A stretch of 64,000 nucleotides of DNA from Clostridia bacterium (GTDB lineage: Bacteria > Bacillota > Clostridia > Christensenellales > Borkfalkiaceae): contig JAFVUV010000009.1 of NCBI GenBank assembly GCA_017502525.1, forward strand, positions 1 through 64,000, read 5' to 3'. A model generated the notes under the pieces. It was not told where the DNA came from. It saw only the letters and a program-made list of their open reading frames with translations, and did no database searches. Of this stretch, positions 45,257-52,919 are shown in pieces. The stretch's first letter is position 1. Each line of letters begins with the position of its first letter. Position numbers and translations under genes: made by a program.

Positions 45257-46456
45257 TTAAATATTTGTCTTTATCGCCCTTGACGCGATTATGCCCGAAA
45301 CGAAAGCGAACGTAACGTTATACCCACCGCAATCGCCGTCGACGTCAAGCGTTTCGCCGACAATATAAAAATCTTTAACTAATTTACTTTCCATTGTCAA
45401 AGCGTTTACGTCTTTCGTTGCTATTCCGCCTTTAGTCACTTGCGCAAAGTTAAACCCTAAGTTACCCGTAACTTTAAGTTTAAAGTTTTTAACCGCGTTT
45501 GCAATATCAACGGCGGAACTTGTTTTTGCTAACTTTAATACAGCTTGTCCCACCCGTTTGTTAAGCACGCCAGACAACGCTTCACTTTTATCTATATGCT
45601 TTAGGCTTAGTCTTTTATTTATAATTTCAATGAGTTGCTCTAAAGATAATTCTGGCAAAAACTCTATTGACAAAAACTCGTCGCCCACCCCGTCGAACGC
45701 TGACGAAACTTGAAAGACGGTATTCCCCGAAACGCCAAAATCAGTAAATAATATATCCCCAACGCTATTTTTTATGGGCTTACCATTTTTATAAGCTGTA
45801 ACCGATGCAACTTCCTTTAATCCTTTCAACCCTTTAATAGCGTTCATTTCAGTTTTAAGTTGGACTAGCGCAGGATATAAAGCCGTCTTTTTATGTCCGA
45901 ACTTTTCAGCAAGGATATACGAATAACCGTCCGTTCCGAACTGTTTCGCACACGTACCACCTGTTGCCATAACGACTTTCTCGGCAAAATACTCACCGTT
46001 TTCAGTAGTTAAAACGAAATATTCTTTTCTACTTTTAACACTTTTTACAAAAGCGTTTGTTTCAGTAATACACCCCTTAAAACTCAAATAAGCGCGCAAA
46101 GTGTCAAGCACCGAGCTTGCTTGGCGCGAAAGCGGATATTTTTTACCGTCTTTAAGAGTGCAAAGTGGAATACCCAAGCCGTTAAGATAACTTTCAAGGT
46201 CAATTTCTTTTGCAATGCGAATAAAATCGTCTACAAACGCTTTTTCGCCACGATAGTTTTCCGCACCAAAACGCTCGTTCATAAGATTGCCTTGCCCGTT
46301 ACCGGTAGCAATAAGTTTTTTACCGACTCTGTCGTTACGCTCTAAAATAAAAACGTCCTTGCCTAAAAGTGCGTTTTTACCACTGCAAAGGTCAACGGCA
46401 CACATTAATCCTGATGCACCGCCACCTATTACAGCTACTTTATAGATTTTATTCAA
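45257..46456 (-). CDS. HI0933/YhiN (BaiN)-family FAD oxidoreductase
   Basis: 399 residues with the FAD dinucleotide motif VIGGGASGLMCAV at 8-20, IATGNGQGNLMNE, VMATGGTCAKQFGTDG, VTKGGIATKDVN and the C-terminal DVDGDCGGYNVTFAF. The start is TTG with GGGAG 7 bases upstream. The biological role of this widespread family is unsettled; one member reduces bile-acid intermediates. It lies within the argS-gph-rho run, with a 91-base gap upstream that holds only a short CCGCG-ATTT-CGCGG hairpin. Confidence 0.85.
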   Translation of the reverse strand: MNKIYKVAVIGGGASGLMCAVDLCSGKNALLGKDVFILERNDRVGKKLIATGNGQGNLMNERFGAENYRGEKAFVDDFIRIAKEIDLESYLNGLGIPLCTLKDGKKYPLSRQASSVLDTLRAYLSFKGCITETNAFVKSVKSRKEYFVLTTENGEYFAEKVVMATGGTCAKQFGTDGYSYILAEKFGHKKTALYPALVQLKTEMNAIKGLKGLKEVASVTAYKNGKPIKNSVGDILFTDFGVSGNTVFQVSSAFDGVGDEFLSIEFLPELSLEQLIEIINKRLSLKHIDKSEALSGVLNKRVGQAVLKLAKTSSAVDIANAVKNFKLKVTGNLGFNFAQVTKGGIATKDVNALTMESKLVKDFYIVGETLDVDGDCGGYNVTFAFVSGIIASRAIKTNI

Positions 46457-46547
46457 TTTGATTCTCCCATTAGGAAATTTAATTAGAATTTGATTTGGTT
46501 AGCCCGCGAAATCGCGGAAAAATTGTGGAAAATTTCAAGTAAATAAC

Positions 46548-47195
46548 TTAAATAATTAAAGAAAGTAAATCAGATGTTTTTTCGGCAAAGACGGTTGCGC
46601 CCGCTTGTTCTAATTGCCATTTTTCCCTATATCCCCAAAGCACGGCAATACCGTTCACCTTAGCGTTAATCGCAGTCATAACGTCGGTTTCACCGTCGCC
46701 GACAAAATATGCGTCGTTCACGTTTACGTCTAGTTCGTCTAGCATATTTAATAACGCCGTGGGGTCGGGTTTGATAGGAACGCCTGAACGTTGCCCGATT
46801 ACTAAATCAAAACCGAAATCTTTAAGATATTTTTCGCAAACTTTATCGGTTGTCATTTGCGGTTTATTTGTTAAAATTGCTAATTTATAGCCTTTTTGTT
46901 TAAGGGCAAACAAAACTTCTCTAAGCCCTGAAAATACGCAAGTATTGTCGCTTGGTGATGAAGTGTAAATTTTGTTATAGTAAGCAAGTTTTTCATCAAG
47001 TTCGCCTTCGGACAATTCCACTTTAATACTGCGTTTAACAAGCATTCTTGCACCATTGCCGATATATTGCATTATCTCTTTATGCTCCAACTGTGGATAT
47101 CCAAAATGATTAAGCATTAAGTTTACGTTATCTGCAATATCTTTAAGCGTATCTAAAATAGTTCCGTCAAGGTCGAATATAACCGCTTTATGCAT
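46548..47195 (-). CDS. gph: HAD-family phosphatase, phosphoglycolate phosphatase-like
   Basis: 215 residues: nucleophile motif FDLDGTILDT (7-16), cap helices, LAILTNKP (motif II), KPDPTALL (motif III lysine) and FVGDGETDVMTA (motif IV). It matches the Gph/PpaX group that hydrolyses 2-phosphoglycolate or pyrophosphate, but HAD specificity cannot be read from sequence alone. The ATG overlaps the argS stop by one base (TAATG). Confidence 0.85.
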   Translation of the reverse strand: MHKAVIFDLDGTILDTLKDIADNVNLMLNHFGYPQLEHKEIMQYIGNGARMLVKRSIKVELSEGELDEKLAYYNKIYTSSPSDNTCVFSGLREVLFALKQKGYKLAILTNKPQMTTDKVCEKYLKDFGFDLVIGQRSGVPIKPDPTALLNMLDELDVNVNDAYFVGDGETDVMTAINAKVNGIAVLWGYREKWQLEQAGATVFAEKTSDLLSLII

Positions 47196-48877
47196 TACAT
47201 AGCCTCCACGGTTTCAATGCCGAGTAATGTAAGCGCGTTTGTTAAAGTGATTTTAACCGCTTTTGTTATTTGTAAACGGAAGTTTTTAATTTTTTCATCT
47301 TCAACTGCAATTTTGCAGTTCATATAGAACTTATTAAACGCCGTTGCCAAATCAAGCGCATAACGAGTAACGAAAGAAGGTTCGTACTTTTCGCCCGCCG
47401 CCTTAACCACGTCTTTAAACCTACCGAGTTCGGATATAACTTGATATTCGTCTGCGTTCATATCCACGCCGTCGAAACAACCACCTTCGCCACATTTGCT
47501 AATTACGCTATTACAACGCGCAACAGTATATTGAACGTAAGGACAAGTTTCTCCTTCAAAGGATAAAACTCTATCGTAACTAAACACGATATCTTTAATT
47601 TTGTTGTTACAAAGCGCGCCAAAAATAACTGCTCCCGTACCTACGGCTTTTGCAATCTTATCTTTACCTTCTAACGCAGGGTTCTTTTCTTCAATAACTT
47701 TATACGCTTTTTCAATGGTTTTATTTATAACGTCTTCAAGTAACACCACGTTGCCTGAACGCGTGCTCATTGACCCACTCTCTAACGATACCATACCGTA
47801 AGCAACGTGCACCATATCTTTAGCCCACGTCTTGCCCATAAGTTCCAACACCTTAAAGAACTGCTTGAAGTGTAAGTTTTGTTGGTATGCAACGACGTAT
47901 AAGCACTTGTCGAAATCGTAAGTGTTTTTTCTATAAACTGCGGCAGCCATATCGCGTGTTGCGTAAAGCGACGAGCCGTCCGACTTTAATATTAAGCACG
48001 GTGGCATACCGTATTCTTCTAAATCTACTATTGACGCACCGTCGGAAATTTTAATAAGTCCTTTTTCTTTTAACTCGTCAACCACAGGTGCCATTTTATC
48101 GTTATAAAAACTTTCGCCGGCGTAACTGTCGAAATCAACGTTTAACAGTTTGTAAATTTTATCAACTTCTTCTAAGGTTATACGCTTAAACAATTCAAAC
48201 AACTGATTGCTTTCTTTGTCACCGTCTTCAATCAACTTAAAATAACGCCTTGCTTCATCATCCATTTCAGGATGAATTTTAGCCTCGTCGTGATACTTAA
48301 CGTAAATTCTCGTTAATTCTTTTAGTCTGTCTTTTTCAACCGCCTCAAAACTACTCCACTTCTTGAAAGCAACGATAAGTTTACCGAATTGCGTTCCGTA
48401 ATCACCAAGGTGGTTAATTCCAACTACTTTGTATCCTAAAAACCTAAAAATTTTACAAAGAGCGCTACCGATAACCGTAGTGCTTAAATGCCCGATATGG
48501 AAAGGTTTAGCAATATTTATCGACGAATAGTCTATACAAATAGTTTTTCCGTTGCCGATATTGTCCGAACCGTAATTATCGCCCTCGCTAACTATTTGGT
48601 CAAGCAAGTTAAACGCGTAGCCTTTGCGGTTAATCTTAAAATTAAGATATCCGTTTACAGCCGTACAGTCGCTTATATATTGGTCGGGTACAAAAGCACT
48701 TGCTAAATCTTCAGCAATTTTGACAGGGGGCTTGCGAAGCGCCTTTGCTAGCTTAAAACAAGGCAACGCATAGTCGCCCATATCTGTGTTCGGGGGAACT
48801 TCTATAAAACCGTATAAAGTTTCCTTTTCTACACCATCAATATTGAGTTTTTCCGTAATAAGTTTCTTGTAATCCAT
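47195..48877 (-). CDS. argS: arginyl-tRNA synthetase
   Basis: Charges tRNA-Arg. 560 residues: SSINIAKPFHIGHLSTTVIG with HIGH near 123-126, the ArgS-type signature GSMSTRSGNVV in place of KMSKS, and the DALR anticodon-binding domain at the C-terminus (RYALDLATAFNKFY). GGAG precedes the ATG. It is first gene of argS-gph-flavoprotein-rho-methyltransferase. Confidence 0.96.
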   Translation of the reverse strand: MDYKKLITEKLNIDGVEKETLYGFIEVPPNTDMGDYALPCFKLAKALRKPPVKIAEDLASAFVPDQYISDCTAVNGYLNFKINRKGYAFNLLDQIVSEGDNYGSDNIGNGKTICIDYSSINIAKPFHIGHLSTTVIGSALCKIFRFLGYKVVGINHLGDYGTQFGKLIVAFKKWSSFEAVEKDRLKELTRIYVKYHDEAKIHPEMDDEARRYFKLIEDGDKESNQLFELFKRITLEEVDKIYKLLNVDFDSYAGESFYNDKMAPVVDELKEKGLIKISDGASIVDLEEYGMPPCLILKSDGSSLYATRDMAAAVYRKNTYDFDKCLYVVAYQQNLHFKQFFKVLELMGKTWAKDMVHVAYGMVSLESGSMSTRSGNVVLLEDVINKTIEKAYKVIEEKNPALEGKDKIAKAVGTGAVIFGALCNNKIKDIVFSYDRVLSFEGETCPYVQYTVARCNSVISKCGEGGCFDGVDMNADEYQVISELGRFKDVVKAAGEKYEPSFVTRYALDLATAFNKFYMNCKIAVEDEKIKNFRLQITKAVKITLTNALTLLGIETVEAM

Positions 48878-48899
48878 AATCTTCTCCGTTTACCATTAT

Positions 48900-48928
48900 A
48901 TAATAACATACATTTTACAAAAAAACAA
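48900..48928 (-). promoter_or_regulatory. promoter of argS
   Basis: Minus strand TTGTTT (48923-48928), 17-bp spacer, TATTAT (48900-48905). Back to back with the ychF promoter. Confidence 0.6.
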
Positions 48929-48938
48929 CCTAAAAAAC

Positions 48939-48967
48939 TTGTTATTTTGTGAAAATTAAAGTATAAT
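48939..48967 (+). promoter_or_regulatory. promoter of ychF
   Basis: TTGTTA (48939-48944), 17-bp spacer, TATAAT (48962-48967), about 32 bases before the Shine-Dalgarno. Confidence 0.78.
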
Positions 48968-49005
48968 GAGAGCGTACTAAAATTAATCACTTACGGAGAA
49001 AAAAT

Positions 49006-50103
49006 ATGAAACTTGGTGTAGTAGGTTTGCCAAACGTTGGTAAATCAACTTTATTTAACGCAATTACACACGCGGGTGCTGAGTGCGCAAATTACCCTTT
49101 CTGCACGATTGAACCTAACGTTGGCATAGTTGCCGTTCCCGACCCTAGACTTGACGTTTTGGGTAAACTTTACAATACTAAAAAAATAACGCCTGCAGTA
49201 GTAGAATTCGTTGACATTGCAGGGCTTGTTAAAGGCGCAAGTAAAGGCGAAGGCTTAGGTAATAAATTCTTAGCAAATATTCGTGAAACGGACGCTATCG
49301 TTCACGTAGTAAGATGCTTTGAAGATGAAAACGTTACCCACGTCGACAGCGAAATCGACCCTTTGCGCGATATTGAAACAATAAACCTTGAACTTATTTT
49401 CGCCGATACTGAAAGCGTTAAAAAACGCCTTGACCGTGCAATTAACATGACTAAAACCGGCGAAAAAAAATATAAGATTGAGGCTGAGTTCTTAGAAAGA
49501 CTTCATAACCACTTAAACGACCTTAAACCTGCAAGAACTTTGCCTGTTAACGAAGAAGAAAAAGAATTTTTAAAATCACTTTTCTTAATCACCGAAAAAC
49601 CCGTTATCTATACCGCAAATATCGCTGAAAAAGATATGGGGAAAGAAGAAAAAGATTTACCATTAGTTCAAAAAGTTATCGACTTTGCCAAATCTGAAAA
49701 TTCAGAATATATGGTTATATGCGCTAAAACCGAAGAAGAACTTTCTATGCTTGACGAAGAAGAACAGCAAATGTTCCTTGAAGAATTAGGGCTCAAAGAA
49801 AGCGGACTTAAAAGACTTGTAAAAACTTCTTATAAACTTTTAGGACTTCTTAGTTATTTAACCGCGGGCGAAAAAGAAGTGCGCGCGTGGACGATTGAAA
49901 ACGGAACTAAAGCACCACAAGCGGCAGGCAAAATTCACACTGATTTTGAAAAGGGCTTTATCCGTGCGGAAATAGTTGATTACGACATTTTGGTCGAACT
50001 TGGCAGTTTTAACGCTGCTAAAGAAAAAGGCAAAGTTCGTTCAGAAGGTAAAGAATACGTTATCAAAGACGGCGACGTAGTATTATTTAGATTTAACGTT
50101 TAA
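49006..50103 (+). CDS. ychF: redox-regulated ATPase YchF (Obg family)
   Basis: Ribosome-associated P-loop ATPase, counterpart of OLA1. 365 residues: [17 protein letters not shown] (7-23), [20 protein letters not shown], the NxxE-type ATP specificity segment (YTANIAEKD) and a C-terminal TGS domain ([19 protein letters not shown]). GGAG precedes the ATG. It has its own promoter and a strong terminator. Confidence 0.96.
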   Translation: MKLGVVGLPNVGKSTLFNAITHAGAECANYPFCTIEPNVGIVAVPDPRLDVLGKLYNTKKITPAVVEFVDIAGLVKGASKGEGLGNKFLANIRETDAIVHVVRCFEDENVTHVDSEIDPLRDIETINLELIFADTESVKKRLDRAINMTKTGEKKYKIEAEFLERLHNHLNDLKPARTLPVNEEEKEFLKSLFLITEKPVIYTANIAEKDMGKEEKDLPLVQKVIDFAKSENSEYMVICAKTEEELSMLDEEEQQMFLEELGLKESGLKRLVKTSYKLLGLLSYLTAGEKEVRAWTIENGTKAPQAAGKIHTDFEKGFIRAEIVDYDILVELGSFNAAKEKGKVRSEGKEYVIKDGDVVLFRFNV

Positions 50104-50128
50104 TACTGCAATTAAATTATAGCTAAAA

Positions 50129-50166
50129 TACCACCGCCCCGAAGAAAAATCTTCGGGGCGGTGGTA
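50129..50166. terminator. terminator after ychF, possibly bidirectional
   Basis: Perfect 16-bp GC-rich stem (50129-50144 with 50151-50166), loop of 6. It is followed by UAUAUUUU on the plus strand and UUUU on the minus strand. Confidence 0.85.
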
Positions 50167-50182
50167 TATATTTTAAGTGAAA

Positions 50183-50446
50183 TTACTTTTTAAATCTACC
50201 AAAAACTTCGTTTACTTTTGAGTAATTTGCGAAAGTACCAGGATATTTCTTCAATATTTTCATCATTTCACCAATTTGTTTTTTACGAATTATACATACG
50301 ACCATAAATTTCTCAGTATGAGAATACATCCCCTCTACCCTAATTTCCGTTACTCCGTGATGAAGTTTTTCAATAAGTTCTTGTGAAAGTTCTTCGGGTT
50401 TAGCGGGATTCGCTTTTTTAATAAGTGCAGAAATAGCAACGTTTTT
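50183..50446 (-). pseudogene. YitT/DUF2179 membrane protein, C-terminal remnant
   Basis: An 87-codon open stretch on the minus strand ends at TAA (50183-50185) and reads like the cytoplasmic C-terminal DUF2179 domain of YitT-family proteins: GVTEIRVEGMYSHTEKFMVV, then VCIIRKKQIGEMMKIL and YPGTFANYSKVNEVFGRF. In-frame TAA at 50447 cuts it off. No start with a ribosome site and no transmembrane region are present upstream, so about 200 N-terminal residues are missing. It is a decayed gene. The assignment is from motif memory, not a search. Confidence 0.7.
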
Positions 50447-50501
50447 TTATAATAACGATAAAAATACTTATAAACGCGTATAATAATTTAAGATAGAAAT
50501 T

Positions 50502-51089
50502 ATGATTTTAAAAAAAGTTTCGTTTTGGAAAATATTGTATAAAATTTTAACCGTTATTTTATCAATTTATTGGGCGATTTTCGGGTTTGGGTTTGCTTGC
50601 AATTGTATTTCAAGAGTTTACCTTTACCCCGTAAAATATAAAGCGCACGTTTTAGAAAACGCTGAATATTACGGATTAGATAGTCTTTTGATATTTTCAA
50701 TAATTAAAGTTGAAAGCGGTTTTAACCCCGATGCAAAAAGCAAGGCGGGTGCAATAGGACTTATGCAAATAACCGAAGATACGGGAGAATACATTGCTAA
50801 AATGCAAGGCGTTGAAAGTTACGATTTGTCAGATGCGCATACGAACATAACTTTCGGATGCTTTTATCTAAAATATTTATTGCTCAAGTTTGAAAATCAA
50901 GATACCGCCCTTTGCGCGTACAATGCCGGTGAAGGAAACGTTAATTCTTGGCTTAACAACGAAAAGTATAGTAAAGATAAAAAAACCCTTTTGAACATAC
51001 CATTTCCCGAAACGCGCAACTACGTAAAAAAAATAAATGAAACTTTTGTAAAATATAAAAAATTATACGAAAATATCCTTGACAAATAA
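50502..51089 (+). CDS. lytic transglycosylase, SLT domain, membrane-anchored
   Basis: 195 residues: one N-terminal transmembrane helix (about 13-34) and a soluble lysozyme-like domain with the catalytic Glu71 in IIKVESGFNPDAKSKAGAIG, then LMQI and CAYNAGEGNVNSWL. It cleaves peptidoglycan to 1,6-anhydro products; the small size resembles YjbJ/SleB-independent transglycosylases used in growth, division or sporulation. There is a -10-like TATAAT at 50480-50485 without a clear -35. The tRNA-Leu promoter overlaps its stop codon. Confidence 0.88.
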   Translation: MILKKVSFWKILYKILTVILSIYWAIFGFGFACNCISRVYLYPVKYKAHVLENAEYYGLDSLLIFSIIKVESGFNPDAKSKAGAIGLMQITEDTGEYIAKMQGVESYDLSDAHTNITFGCFYLKYLLLKFENQDTALCAYNAGEGNVNSWLNNEKYSKDKKTLLNIPFPETRNYVKKINETFVKYKKLYENILDK

Positions 51090-51107
51090 CAAATTTTTGA
51101 GTAATAT
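51079..51107 (+). promoter_or_regulatory. promoter of tRNA-Leu
   Basis: TTGACA (51079-51084), 17-bp spacer, TAATAT (51102-51107). The -35 overlaps the last codons of the transglycosylase gene. Confidence 0.75.
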
Positions 51108-51122
51108 ATAAAGGCTTAGCGC

Positions 51123-51205
51123 GTGAGGGTGGCGGAATTGGCAGACGCGTACGTTTGAGGGGCGTATGGTTATCCGTGTGGGTTCAAGTCCCATCCTTCA
51201 CACCA
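51123..51205 (+). tRNA. tRNA-Leu (anticodon GAG)
   Basis: An 83-base class II tRNA. Acceptor GTGAGGG pairs with CCTTCAC (one G-U); D-arm GCGGAATTGGCAGAC; anticodon arm TACGT-TTGAGGG-GCGTA gives GAG, reading CUC and CUU; a short variable arm (TGGTTATCCG) is followed by T-arm GTGGG-TTCAAGT-CCCAT. Discriminator A and CCA are encoded. A terminator follows, then element A. Confidence 0.95.
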
Positions 51206-51260
51206 GTAATAACCTAAATTAAACTATTATGTTTAATTTAGGTTGTTTTTTTATAAGTAA
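51186..51260 (+). repeat. 75-bp direct repeat, copy 1 (tRNA-Leu 3' end and terminator)
   Basis: Runs from AAGTCCC in the tRNA T-arm through the CCA end, the terminator and ATAAGTAA. It is identical at all 75 positions to 51354-51428, so the duplication is recent or maintained. Confidence 0.95.
51211..51252 (+). terminator. terminator of tRNA-Leu
   Basis: Perfect 14-bp stem (51211-51224 with 51231-51244), 6-base loop, then GTTTTTTT. Confidence 0.92.
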
Positions 51261-51263
51261 TAT

Positions 51264-51360
51264 GGGACTTGAATTAAGGAGAAAATTGCTTGCAATTTCC
51301 CGTAGGGTAAACTGTGGACACCCACTGTTTATCGGGTATGGTCGCACAGGCGAAAGTCCC
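51264..51360 (+). mobile_element. T-arm-associated inverted-repeat element, copy A (tRNA-Leu locus)
   Basis: 97 bases bounded by GGGACTT (51264-51270) and AAGTCCC (51354-51360). The extended left end ATGGGACTTGAA (51262-51273) is the exact reverse complement of the tRNA-Leu T-loop and 3' T-stem. Inside are AAATTGC-TT-GCAATTT, a long hairpin around GTGGACACCCAC (near 51306-51332), and TCGC-ACAG-GCGA. The right 50 bases nearly equal copy B at the tmRNA. It is followed by the second copy of the tRNA 3' end and terminator. No coding capacity; the family is unknown to me. Confidence 0.6.
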
Positions 51361-51428
51361 ATCCTTCACACCAGTAATAACCTAAATTAAACTATTATGT
51401 TTAATTTAGGTTGTTTTTTTATAAGTAA
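51354..51428 (+). repeat. 75-bp direct repeat, copy 2
   Basis: Second copy of the tRNA-Leu 3' end plus terminator, 168 bp downstream of the first. It overlaps the right terminal repeat of element A, and the terminator stem lies at 51379-51392 with 51399-51412. There is no tRNA 5' half, so it cannot form a tRNA. Confidence 0.95.
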
Positions 51429-51431
51429 CTT

Positions 51432-51462
51432 AAAAAGGTCAAACTGCATATTTGACCTTTTT
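51432..51462. terminator. bidirectional terminator
   Basis: 12-bp stem AAAAAGGTCAAA / TTTGACCTTTTT (51432-51443 with 51451-51462), loop of 7, U5 in both directions. Serves the minus-strand gene ending at 51503. Confidence 0.85.
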
Positions 51463-51502
51463 CTTTTTGCTAATAATATTCGGTTTTATTTAACTTTATC
51501 AG

Positions 51503-52309
51503 TTAATTTATTTTTCTTCCGAAAACGTCTTGCGCTAATTTCGTAAGATATTCAAGCGACTCAATTAATTCAGTTTCTTTGTCATAATCGCTTTGGTAAG
51601 CCTCTATTAATATTGCGCCGTCAAATCCAACTTTATCAAGGCGTTTAAACACGTCCTTAAAATCCGTTACGCCCTTTCCAGGTAAACACATTTTGCCGTC
51701 TTCACTATAATCAGATAGATGCGCAGTTACTATATCGTTGCCCATTTCAGCGATAAAGTCGCCGTAAAAAATATCGCTTTGACGCGCTTGCTTAATATCA
51801 AAAGTCGCTTTAAGTTCGGGAACGCGTTTTTTTAATTCACTAAAAAAACCTACGTAGTTATAATACCCCCAATGAACATTTTCGTAAGCAAGCGTTACAC
51901 CGTGTTTTTTCGTTACGTCAAGTATATCACTTGTTATTTCTCCCACACGCCCAAAATCTATTTTGAACGGTGTTCTCTTAAACCTTGCCCCGCCGTGAAA
52001 AGTATAATATTTTGCGCCGATAATTTCAGCCGTTTGCATAGTTTGTTCTAGCAAATCAAAACTGTCTTTTTTAGCGCGTTCGTTTATTGAATATAACTGT
52101 GGCTCAAACTGTGTAGTTAAAGTATGTACCGAGTGAATTGCAGTATTTCCCTTACAGTCTTTTAACACGTGTCCGAACTGTTGTTTGTATTCACAATAAC
52201 TTTCCAAAAACACTTCTACGCAAGGCACGCCATTATCCGCTAAAAACTTTAGCGCGTCTTCGGTGGGCTTGCGAAAAAACAGCGACGCTGTTGATATACC
52301 CGTTTGCAT
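51503..52309 (-). CDS. xylose isomerase-like TIM-barrel protein (sugar phosphate isomerase/epimerase family)
   Basis: 268 residues of the AP-endonuclease-2 barrel fold: YYTFHGGARFKRTP, VTLAYENVHWG, LKATFDIKQAR, IVTAHLSDYSEDGKMCLPGKG and AILIEAYQSD place the metal-binding Glu, Asp, His and Glu residues of sugar epimerases and endonuclease IV. The substrate cannot be deduced. It lies 2 bases after hpf and probably depends on hpf translation, as no clear ribosome site is seen. Confidence 0.8.
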   Translation of the reverse strand: MQTGISTASLFFRKPTEDALKFLADNGVPCVEVFLESYCEYKQQFGHVLKDCKGNTAIHSVHTLTTQFEPQLYSINERAKKDSFDLLEQTMQTAEIIGAKYYTFHGGARFKRTPFKIDFGRVGEITSDILDVTKKHGVTLAYENVHWGYYNYVGFFSELKKRVPELKATFDIKQARQSDIFYGDFIAEMGNDIVTAHLSDYSEDGKMCLPGKGVTDFKDVFKRLDKVGFDGAILIEAYQSDYDKETELIESLEYLTKLAQDVFGRKIN

Positions 52310-52311
52310 AA

Positions 52312-52842
52312 TTAAATTTCAGGCTCAATAAGTCCTAAATCTCCGTCCTTTCTTTTGTATAAAATTTGCACGGTGTTAGTTTTCGCATCAAGGAAAACGT
52401 AAAATGCGTGCCCTAATAAATCCATTTCGTCCATAGCTTCTTCAACGGTCATCGGAACAAGTTTGAACTTCTTTTCTTTTACAAGTTTAAGATTTTCAAC
52501 TTCTCTATCTGCCGTTTCGTAAACAGCGGCTTCACGGAAAGCCTTGTTCTTTTGGTGTTTGTCAAACCTCGTGCGGTGTTTTCTAATTTGCCCTTCTAGT
52601 TTGGGGATAACCACGTCGAGATTATCATAGAAATTATCTCCGCTTGCCGTTGCCCTTACGAACTTGCCTGCATAATCAAGCATTACTTCGATAGTTAAAG
52701 CCTGCGCTTGCTTTTTAAAGCATACTTTTGCCTTAGTGTCCGCGCCGTCAAAATACTTATCAAGTTTTGCTAATTTTTTGTCGGTAATTTCCTTTAAGCG
52801 TTCGCTTACTTCGTAATTTCTGCCTATAACTTCTATTTTCAT
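52312..52842 (-). CDS. hpf: ribosome hibernation-promoting factor, long form
   Basis: Dimerises 70S ribosomes into inactive 100S particles in stationary phase. 176 residues: N-terminal HPF/YfiA domain (about 1-100) and the C-terminal dimerisation domain of the long Bacillota form (KLVPMTVEEAMDEMDLLGH, FYVFLDAKTN). AAGGGGGTG precedes the ATG. It follows clpC; a 13-bp hairpin separates the two. Confidence 0.94.
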   Translation of the reverse strand: MKIEVIGRNYEVSERLKEITDKKLAKLDKYFDGADTKAKVCFKKQAQALTIEVMLDYAGKFVRATASGDNFYDNLDVVIPKLEGQIRKHRTRFDKHQKNKAFREAAVYETADREVENLKLVKEKKFKLVPMTVEEAMDEMDLLGHAFYVFLDAKTNTVQILYKRKDGDLGLIEPEI

Positions 52843-52865
52843 AAATTCACCCCCTTATATAATAG

Positions 52866-52903
52866 TACGCCACGCAAATAGAAATACCCTTTTGCGTGGC
52901 GTA
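52866..52903 (-). terminator. hairpin between clpC and hpf
   Basis: Perfect 13-bp stem (52866-52878 with 52891-52903), loop of 12. On the minus strand it is not followed by U's (CUAUUAUAU). On the plus strand it is followed by AAUUUUUU, though no plus-strand gene is present. For clpC it is therefore more likely a stability or processing element than a strong terminator. Confidence 0.45.
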
Positions 52904-52919
52904 AATTTTTTATAACTTT

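Noticed and set aside
46500..46525. CCGCG-ATTT-CGCGG hairpin between gph and the flavoprotein gene
   Set aside because: Only 5 bp and no U-run; not supported as a terminator.
51432..51462. GGTCAAA near TTTGACC, similar to half of a CtsR operator
   Set aside because: CtsR sites are direct heptad repeats near a promoter; this is an inverted repeat with U-runs on both sides downstream of genes, hence a terminator.
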